Below, one piece after another: positions 56,108 to 64,000 of a DNA stretch of 64,000 bases. The stretch spans positions 111,567,968-111,631,967 of the forward strand of contig CM043966.1 in the NCBI GenBank assembly GCA_014529385.2. The letters are read 5' to 3'. The notes under the pieces are model-generated. The model ran no database searches. It saw only the letters and a list, made by a program, of their open reading frames with translations, and was not told where the DNA came from. The first letter of the stretch is position 1; each line of letters starts with the position of its first letter. Source of the DNA: Adiantum capillus-veneris. Taxonomy: Eukaryota; Streptophyta; Polypodiopsida; Polypodiales; Pteridaceae. The position numbers were made by a program, and so were the translations under genes.

Positions 56108-59100
56108 CTAAAACATTATAGCTTCATCTTCTGGTACCTTGGTCTCTTCTGATACCTCAGAAAGTGGTTTCAATGCCTTATGTGTCCACTTGCATGCATG
56201 TGATTTGCTGGAAGAAGTCCTCCAATGGCCCTTCATGCAAGCATCACAAAAACAAGAAAGCCGATTGGTCCTTAATTGAGTAGGATCATGACGACAAAAG
56301 CCTGAAATGCAATGGAGTGATCGAGATCCTGGTACTCTCTCACAACCCCATAGATTAGACATGTCCACTTCTGTCTCTTTTACTAGCCAAAATTTCATGT
56401 TTATAGTAGGACATGCTTTAGTAGATTGTGCATAAGAGCTACATGCACCATTGGACATTGTTCTCGTCAAAAATGCAACCACGTCTGCAGCTTGCCTAAG
56501 AACAACTCCATTACTCTTGAGTTGTTCATGGGTAGGGGCTCTCTTTATCACAGTGCCAGTGCCATCATGCTCCCCCTTTCCATGGCAAGAGCCAAAAAAA
56601 TTCCATGTCATCTCTGTACCTATTAGTTGGTAATATCTAACAACAAAGTAAAATGGCCTTGTAGCCTTGAACTGCGAGGCTGCACCATCTGACCACACCC
56701 AGTGCTTCTTGAAATTCAGCCCCTGGTCTTTAAGGCACTGATCGCAAAGAAGAAAACAATGCTGGACAAATAGCGTATCATGTTGCCTATCATTAGAGAT
56801 GTATAAATGCATATGCTTGATAATACTATCATCTTCGTTGTCACGCATGTACGTTATGTGAACAAGGATGGTGCATTGATCTGTATGCCAATGCATGGAT
56901 TGTACTTCATTTTGCTCTTTGAACGAGTAATTTTCAGCAAAGTCTACTACAGATATAATGGTATCTGAAGGAAACACCTTAAACATTCTCTATATTGATG
57001 TGCCTGCCATCTGTAGGTGAAATTGTGCTCGATGAAGATTCTGATGTCGTCTTTTATCTTCCCTGTCAGCTCACTCAAAGCCACCTGTTTGAGTGAAAAC
57101 ATCTTTCTCTTACTTAGGCCATGCTTAGTTTGAACTTTAATGTCCTCAAAGACTTGCAGTGGAACTGTCTTTGTCATCTTTGCAAGTTCTCAGTGACAAA
57201 GGCTGAGCTTTTCCACACCACAGTTTTTGCATTGGCCCATCAAGCAGGTGTATTTATGGAACATATCCCCCTCAGCCTTTGTACATACGCATGATTCCCA
57301 CAACTTTGTGATCCCTGAAAACGAGTGCTCAAAAGCAAGACATTCTACATTCACCCCATCTGATTTGCAAACATTGCATTTACATGTACATGACCTCCCA
57401 TGAAAACCAAAAGTAGATGAGCGCATAACATTAAATGCATCTTTGAGATACATCAGTTTGATATGATAAACACAACAGCAAGTATTTCAATCTTTCAACT
57501 TTTGCACGAACCAAGGCTTCAGCTTCTTAAAGGACCTTTGCCCAATTGTCACATGTGGGTGGCTATCTTTAAACTTCAAGAAATACTCTATCTGCTTGAA
57601 AAAAAAATGCATTAGAATTACATTTTGCTATATATCACACATAATAGCATAGCTACAGATGCATTGGTATAAATACATATAGCTATTCTACATAGCATAG
57701 ATAATAGCATAGATAGATAACTCAGCTTTCATTGCATGCTTAATTTTGTTATATAACACATAATAGCATAGATAGGGATTTTTAGTTGTTATTACACACA
57801 CATCTGCTATATAGCACACACAGTGCTCTCATATTATAACACAGTTCTTCTACATAACACACAAAAGAGCATAGACAGGGATATTGTGCTATTATTACAC
57901 ATATCACACTCTGCATAGCACACATAATAGCATAGGCATGGATATCGTGCTACTATTACACTTATATCTGCTATGTAGCACACATAGTGCTCTCATAATA
58001 TTATAAAATATGATAGCACACATAATACCATAGATAGATATATTGTGCTATTATACACACATGTCTGCTATATAGAAGACATGATGTTGTCATACTCTGA
58101 TAGAGTCCTACTACATGGCACACATAATAGCATAGACAAGACCATTGGGCTATTATTACACATAGTTATGCTATATAGCACTCATACTGCAAGAAATACT
58201 ATGACATAATAGCATAGATAGGGACATTGGCCTCTTATTACACACACTAACACTATATCGCACACATAGTTCTCTCAATATGTAATATATCTCTTTCACA
58301 TACACCACATCATATCATAGACAAGAACATTGTGCTATTCTTACACACACCTTTACTGTATAGCACACATGTTGCTATCTTACTACAATAGAGTCCTTTT
58401 ACATGGCACACTTATAGCATAGACAGGGACATTGGGCTATACTTGTGCAATATAGCACACATAATAGCGTAGGTAGAGACAATGGACTATCTTGACACAT
58501 TACTTGGCTACATATCACATATAGTAGGATGTACAAAACTCCATAACACCCAATGGGTAGCTATTCATAAGAGTGAGATGTTTCACTTGAGAGTTATTCA
58601 TTGTAAGAATGAGACATGTTTACCTGAGATTCATCAAGTAAGTGTATGGGATGCACTTGATAATGTTTTTTGCCCAATCGTTTTCGACAAATATCTTTCT
58701 TGTTTGGAGACACCCTATTGTGCTCTATCCAAAATGTAATAATTGTCTGCTTCAATTCCTCTGATAAGCACCCAGCATTTCCAGACTTCCTTTTGCATAA
58801 GTCGAACCTCAGCGTACTTGACATAGGATCACTGTCAAGTCTACCCAAAGCTGAATATGAATTCCTTGGATGAACATTTAATAGCTTTGCCACTTTATGT
58901 AGAGTAACACCTGTACCTTGGCTCCCATTATCATGCTGTAATCCATTCACCAGCATGCTGAATGTGCTTCGTTTAAAAAACATCTCGTCAGCTGATTTTG
59001 GAATCTTTAATTCCTATAAGGGGACCTTGAGTGCAGAAATAAGGCCATTTGCAGGAAGATACAAATATTCACAGAATGGCAGGATTCTATCATCATTGAA

Positions 59101-59610
59101 AACACCTTGAAGAATTGCATTCTTATCTTCTTTCCCGTAACTATGCAACTGTCTCACAATGTGCTGAACAATATTCTGAATAGTATGTTGCTTCTTGTCT
59201 TCCTTTGTGTGTACATTGACATCCTCCCTATGACAATCTTCCGCTCCAATGTTGACGCTTGGCTGTACTTGCTTTCTTGCACGACATCGCTTTCTATACT
59301 CACGTTTAGCCTGTGTTTCATACTTCCTCACTGCAATAATTTCATCCTCATTTAGACAAGCCTTTCTCTTGGAGTGCACCTGCGTATGAATGGTGTCTAT
59401 TCCATGTGCCTCATCATAAAATCCGTCGTCCACCATCTTGGAACAGTCTGTAGTAGTTTGAAATGAATGATGTCGTACAAAACTTCCTGATTGTAATAGT
59501 GAACTGAAATCCATTTGTGCTGCATTGTTGAGTTCAAGAAGCTCCATTGCTGCTTGTGAGGAGGTATGAGCTGGAACCAAAGAGAGAGGAAGGGAGTCTC
59601 CATCATCCAT
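56108..59610 (-). pseudogene. Intron-bearing DDE-type transposase-like gene, decayed
   Basis: Exon 1 (59610-58624) has a basic region (QAKREYRKRCRARKQ) and a helix-turn-helix-like part (GVTLHKVAKLLNVHPRNSY), with TAG at 59014-59016. A phase-0 GT-AG intron (58623-57592) follows. Exon 2 starts IEYFLKFKDSHPHVTIGQRS, then has Cys pairs (CCCVYH, CTCKCNVCKS, CVCTKAEG, GQCKNCG) with TGA at 57487-57489 and 57190-57192, and a frame slip near 56987. The last block has VVDFAENYSF, WVWSDGAASQFK and GSCHGKGEHDGTG, spaced like the acidic triad of an RNase H-fold transposase. I have seen this arrangement in unnamed eukaryotic proteins but cannot name the superfamily. It would be a DNA transposase or a domesticated derivative. 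No terminal repeats identified. Confidence 0.6.
57592..58623 (-). repeat. Intron filled with palindromic TAGCACA minisatellite
   Basis: Repeated TGCTATATAGCACACA / ATAATAGCATAGACAGGGAC blocks at irregular spacing with TGCTATATAGCA as palindromic core. The right-hand 560 bp (from about 58060) is duplicated at 31690-32250. Confidence 0.85.
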
Positions 59611-59666
59611 ATTCTGAACAGGAGAGTAGGAGAGAGAGAGAGATGGAGATGGGCATTGGAGACCAT

Positions 59667-59668
<2 letters not shown>

Positions 59669-59706
<38 letters not shown>
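59669..59706. repeat. (GA)n microsatellite
   Basis: A GA tract just upstream of the minus-strand gene start. Confidence 0.95.
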
Positions 59707-59710
<4 letters not shown>

Positions 59711-59852
59711 GAGAGGGAGGGAGATCTCCACGTGTGCTAACTACTCCATGTCTTTCAATCCGAGTAGTAGAGTCGTTAAATGAGTCATCTTACCTATATT
59801 CTTTTAAAAATTATTGACTTAAAAGCCCACCTATGGTGCCATTCATAGCATC

Positions 59853-59880
59853 ATACTTGGTGTCCATGGACACCAAGTAT
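59853..59880. repeat. 28-bp perfect palindrome
   Basis: Each half is ATACTTGGTGTCCA, centred on CCATGG. It lies 20-30 bp from the truncation point of the copia relic. Confidence 0.9.
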
Positions 59881-59899
59881 TTAGACACCATTCTATGCT

Positions 59900-60180
59900 T
59901 TCACCCACAAGTGGGAGAAACATTCTCTTCATAATCTATGCCTTTTTTTTGTGCATAACCTTTTGCAACAAGTCAAGTCTTATAGCAATCAATCTCACCA
60001 TCTATCTTATGTTTCAATCTATAAACCCACTTTGTACCAATGGCCTTTTTTCCAAGAGGCAAATCACATGTGTCATTTTCTATAAGTGCATCATATTCTT
60101 ATTGCATGGTAGCCATCCAATTTTCTAAATAATGTGCTTCATCAAAAGATAGAGTTTCTTCTACATCACATAACCTAGAA
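59900..60180 (-). pseudogene. Ty1/copia reverse transcriptase N-terminal fragment
   Basis: The minus strand reads EYDALIENDTCDLPLGKKAI, then GTKWVYRLKHKIDGEIDCYK and LVAKGYAQKKGIDYEENVSP, the standard start of a copia RT, with stops within. Sequence resembling RT ends at about 59905; the rest of RT and RNase H is missing. Confidence 0.8.
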
Positions 60181-60479
60181 ATAGGCAAAGCATAACAATC
60201 AATGCATAAGATGCATGGCAAGAACTTGAACAAGTATGACTAGACAAAGGTGCATCCAATTTACTATCACGCAAAGTATGTACACCAGTCATTTTGGCAA
60301 ACCTCTAGCCTGTTCATTCTCAACCCCTTCCACATCAAGTACATCATGTACATCTACATCATAATAGGCTGATTCGTAGCATTTTTTGAAACCCCCATAG
60401 GCTGTAAATTTTTCTCTTTGGAATTTACATCACCACTAAAAAGAGGCAATAACTATCATAAATGTCCTATGAGCTTACA

Positions 60480-61390
60480 TTATTTTCTCTAGTACATGAC
60501 AAAAAGGGCTAAGTAGAATCTTCCACAAACATAACATCTTGTGAAATCAAGATACGCTTTGTTTGCAAAGGGTACAACCTGTAACCTTTGCTTTACTATA
60601 ACCAACAAAAATGCATTTAACAACCTTATCATCTAAGTTTTGCGTTGCGTTTGTGGCCCAAAGCATAAGCTAAACAACCAAAAATGCACATTTGATCAAT
60701 AGAAGACTTTCTATCATGCCATGCTGGAGTCATAGACTGCAAATCTTTTATAGGGAACTTGTTGAGTACATAAGTAGTACGCCATGATGATCTCAAAACT
60801 AAATGAACGTGGTAAAGCTTTACTCTTGACCATACATCATGTCGTCTTCTTAAGTGAACTATTTTTTCTTTCAATAATACCATTTTGTTGAGGTGTATAT
60901 GGAACTATACATTGGTGTTTTACCCATGACTATCCAAAAAGGCATTAAACTCATGAGACATATACTTCATGCCTCGATCTGAACGGAGGGTGCCCATAGT
61001 ACATTTAGAGACATTTTCAGTCATAGCCAAAAAGTGTTTTGAGCACATAATTGGATAAATCCATGCATGCCTGGAGTAATCATCAATGAAAGTCACAAAG
61101 TAAAGGTAATTGCCCAAGAATGGAGTTTCCATGGGCCCAAAAACATCACTATGCACAAGGTGCAATGTGCATGTAGCCCTAATTGAACCATCCTTTGGAA
61201 ACTTGAAATGTTGCATCCTACCCAAAATGCAGCCTTCACAAACTTGCTTCACACGTGCTTCAAGAGGTGCAAAAGAAGCAACCATATCAAACTTTTGTAA
61301 ACGTAGCAAACTGGCAAAATTCATATGCCCAAAACATTCATGCCCAAAATTTTCATCTAAAACATCATTTGAATCCACAAATGCATTCGC
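60480..61390 (-). pseudogene. Ty1/copia integrase, frameshifted
   Basis: GAG-pre-integrase zinc finger (HECFGHMNFASLLRLQKF...CEGCILGRMQ, 61150-61330), core Asp in LVHSDVFGP, second Asp in LRSDRGMKYMS (about 60985), Glu in YTPQQNGIIERKN (about 60880, in a shifted frame). Then MCIFGCLAYA and the VFVGYS-like / LISQDVMFVED copia block down to about 60480. At least three frame changes and a stop at 60920. Integrase upstream of RT defines Ty1/copia. Confidence 0.85.
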
Positions 61391-62436
61391 AAAATTCTAC
61401 CCACACCTGTCATACAAAGACTGTGACATAAAATTCCAGATGCAACAACTTCATCACCAAAACTAAGATCATGAACTGTACATCTGTCATCCACAAATTT
61501 CACAACAAGACCAAGTCTAGCAAGTGTAGATATAGACAAAAGGCTCTTTAAAATCCCAGGTACATAAAGGGCATCAACAATTATGAAAGAACTACCATTT
61601 GTAATAGTAAGCACAATCTTTCCAACTCCCTGGACCGGATAAGAGGATTTGTTGGCACAATTGACTGTATTCCCATGAGGTGTAGCCTCAAAAGAGGTAA
61701 AAAAGTCACGATGTGATGTAATGTGCTTTGTGGAACCATTGTCAAAGTACCACATATGTGAATCTACAGAAACTAACATACATGCATCGTGGACAAAAGG
61801 ATCATAAGTGCACTGTGCACTAAAGTCCCACTCTTCATCTACATCAGCATCACAATCTCCTTTCATAGAATATTCCACAATAGTTGTACTTGTTGTAGAA
61901 TCTACCTCTTTCTTCTTAGCCTCTTTTTCCTTCAATTTAGGACATTGAAGATCAATCAAGTGATCATTAGCTTTGCAATAATGAAAAGGTATCTTCTTTA
62001 TTTCATTTTCACTAGAATTTTCAAATGAGGTGTTTCTAGAAGAAGCATTAGGAATAGGTGATTTTCCACTCATTGAAGAACCACGAGAAGTGGCTACATT
62101 GTTGTTACCGCCTTTTCCTTGAGTAGCAATAAAATCATATTCAGTTTCACATTGTTTAGCCCTATTTTCTTCTTGAAAGTAACTCCTGTAATAGCAATGT
62201 GCTAATGCATCAAACTTGAAAACATTAGAATTTCCTTGGGTCATAAGTGTCCAAGTACTAGCAGAAGTCTGTTTGGAATCTGGCAATGCATCAAGAATAG
62301 TATGCACAAGGGAATTTTCTGAAATGCCTTTTCCTCCATAAATGAGTTTCTCATTAATATCCTTGATACCAGTAAGGAAAGTCTCCATGTCATCTTCCTC
62401 ATGCGTAATCTTTGATTCCATCTCTTTATGTAGCAA
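61357..62436 (-). pseudogene. Ty1/copia gag and protease part
   Basis: An open frame with a UBN2-type gag segment (THEEDDMETFLTGIKDINEK, VHTILDALPDS). It has a degenerate zinc knuckle (HYCKANDHLIDLQC; the first Cys is lost) and a Lys/Glu-rich stretch. The protease is WYFDNGSTKHIT with DNG in place of the usual DSG, then ALYVPGILKSLLSISTLARL, the standard copia post-protease motif. A shift at about 61390 leads into integrase. The gag start is upstream of the open part and not resolved; LTRs were not found in the window. Confidence 0.85.
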
Positions 62437-62659
62437 TGCAATTTTAGCTTCATTGCGAAACTATGAAAATCTCAATACATTTACCGTGGTCTTTTATCGC
62501 ATTTTGTAGAGAGAGAGTGTCCAAAATGGGTTGGACATGGAAGAGAGAGGTTGTAGGGGGGAGGGGGGTTGTATTTCAAATATTATCACGTTTATTACCG
62601 TGTCTATTACCGCTATTATAGCCTCCAATGTTACTGCATCTATTGATTAGCCCAAGTTA
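62437..62659. other. Upstream flank of the copia relic
   Basis: May hold the gag N-terminus and leader. A G-rich stretch near 62550 is the only notable composition. No LTR identified. Confidence 0.35.
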
Positions 62660-62840
62660 GGTCCTTAAACATTCAAATTTTGGTGTTTCCCTCTACTTTT
62701 CTTGTGAAAAAAATTAAAGAACACAATATAAAATTTCAATAACCCACATCACTGAAACATTCAGATTTTGGTGTTTTCCTCTACTTTGCTTCTGAAAACA
62801 AATTAAAGACCACTCTATAAAATTTCAATAATATGAGAAA
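62660..62840. repeat. About 95-bp tandem duplication
   Basis: ACATTCAAATTTTGGTGTTT...AAAATTTCAATAA at about 62668 recurs from about 62758 as ACATTCAGATTTTGGTGTTT.... Confidence 0.8.
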
Positions 62841-62904
62841 AATAATATTTCAACATAAAACAATAGCTAACATGAAACTATGAAAAGCTTGCTCCATCTG
62901 AAAT

Positions 62905-63215
62905 TTATGCATGGGCCTTCATGTAAAACAAGAACTATCAGAGTTGAGAAGTCAAACATGGATGACATCTTTTGTTGAAACATGGGGATGACAGAGTGAA
63001 GCGTGCCCACATTTTTCCAGATGGTAGCACCTATGTTAGTTTCTTCAAGTGCTAAAGTTATGTAAGTGCCTCCATGTAAAGCAAGCAATGATAGAGATGA
63101 GAAGCCAAACACAGACGACATCTTTTGTCGAGGCATGGGGACGATAGAGTGAAGTGTGACCTCATTTTACCAGATGGTAGCACCGATGTTAGTGTCTTCA
63201 AGTGCTATCTTGCAA
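62905..63215. repeat. 153-bp tandem duplication
   Basis: GGATGACATCTTTTGTTGAA (about 62960) and GACGACATCTTTTGTCGAGG (about 63114) mark two diverged copies. Each ends ...GATGGTAGCACC...TTCAAGTGCTA. Confidence 0.85.
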
Positions 63216-63488
63216 CAATGTGCACAATACAAAATACTAGCTCCACTTGCATCCATAACGCTTTATAATATCAATGCTTCTTAAAAACATGCAAAGTATT
63301 TTTACTTTTCATAAATAAATAATGTTTCAAAAAATTATAGGTATTTTGTTATCAATGAAATTAATCATTCTCACTCGATTAACCTAATTTAACATTCTTC
63401 ACAAAATTAAAGAGAGAAAGAGAGACAGAGAGAGCGATAAATGGATGACACAAAAATAATTTTCCACAACTTAAAGCATACTAAATGT
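63216..63488. other. No gene recognised
   Basis: AT-rich sequence with a short GA-rich patch near 63410-63435. Confidence 0.4.
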
Positions 63489-63960
63489 TTATGAATCATC
63501 TTCCAAAAGATCTCTACAAGAAGCGTCATCCAATTCTAAGCCCATGGCTCCTAAATAAAAAAAGAGAGAAATAGAATTGTCGTCATCATATTCGAATTCT
63601 TCATCCTCCATCTCGTCACGTCATCATCATGATGCCAATCATCCTCGCTAAGACTAGTTGCATCCGTGGGACTTAAATCATCATCATCATCATGACAATC
63701 ATCCTTGCTAAGACTTGCGGCCGTGGGACTTAAATCATCGATCTCTCTCTCCTCTGTCTCCCCTCGTCCAAGGTAGTAGGTAGTAGCGGATCGAGGATAA
63801 TCTCCACTTTATTAGTGACAAAAATGGTTCTCCCCCGAGGTGTAATGGGAACTACAAACCAAAGTTCTGGTTGTGGATTGTTGGGATATAGATGACTTGT
63901 AGAAGATAATCTCAAAGTGAGTAACATTGGTATAATTAATGTTACAAACAAGAGAGGCCC
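63489..63960 (-). CDS. Possible 3' exons of an unknown acidic protein
   Basis: A minus-strand frame reads from about 63900 (FVVPITPRGRTIFVTNKVEI), through an Asp-rich tandem unit (DDLSPTAASLSKDD, then DDLSPTDATSLSEDD, encoded by the duplicated segments 63693-63738 and 63634-63682), though the first part may be in another frame. After a possible intron, TTTATTTAG|GAGCC at 63551, a short exon GAMGLELDDASCRDLLEDDS ends at TAA 63489-63491. Unrecognised; low confidence that it is a real gene. Confidence 0.25.
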
Positions 63961-64000
63961 GTAAAAAAATTAGTCACTCACCTGTTCACAATTGTATTGC

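Noticed and set aside
60629-61390. Separate host genes on the minus strand
   Set aside because: All pieces fall in order on one copia integrase, so they are fragments of a single frameshifted polyprotein.

Overview
The window is repeat-rich nuclear DNA of a land plant. The evidence is Tat-type Ty3/gypsy retrotransposons carrying a second RNase H domain, a TNP2-type CACTA transposase gene with short GT-AG introns, a plant-style Ty1/copia relic, and very long GA/CT microsatellites. A fern or other seed-free vascular plant is my inference, not something the sequence proves. I find no intact ordinary host gene and no rRNA, tRNA or CRISPR locus.

Layout. 1-2110: a LINE reverse-transcriptase gene with two nonsense codons. 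2164-3170: compound microsatellites and three copies of a tRNA-derived SINE-like unit. 3919-7630: a decayed CACTA (TNP2) transposase gene. 7873-16594: gypsy element E1 (minus strand; LTRs about 1.14 kb). 16681-17013: a foldback holding twin hairpins. 17249-18498: a second CACTA-type gene; together with TNP2 it suggests that E1 landed inside one CACTA element. 18990-19690: an aspartic-protease relic. 19985-20800: a 159-bp tandem repeat. 23.0-24.9 kb: a cluster of GA/CT and poly-C tracts. 25256-28030: an unrecognised gene relic with a 1.4-kb intron that contains a 452-bp foldback. 28298-31550: a relic of an FCP1/NLI-interacting-factor (HAD phosphatase) gene with a 3 x 80-residue repeat.

32455-55688 is gypsy element E3 (plus strand). 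Its 5' LTR is split by a complete, opposite-strand relative, E2 (34237-46494), so two related 6-kb coding regions face each other. 56108-59610 is an intron-bearing DDE-type transposase-like gene relic on the minus strand. Part of it (intron plus exon 1 edge) is also present at 31690-32330, left of E3. 59900-62436 is a truncated Ty1/copia polyprotein, and the right edge carries small tandem repeats.

The most interesting point is in the gypsy elements. E1, E2 and E3 carry, between primer-binding site and gag, short open frames of 70-72 codons that are clearly homologous to each other (one in E1, two in tandem in E2 and E3). E2 also has two larger, mutually homologous frames with an F-box-like start, absent from E1 and E3. 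I know of no described function for either family. How the genes work together: within each element the order is LTR, primer site, small frames, gag, protease, RT, RNase H, second RNase H, integrase, polypurine tract, LTR. All copies have at least one disabling change, so any present mobility would depend on proteins supplied from elsewhere.
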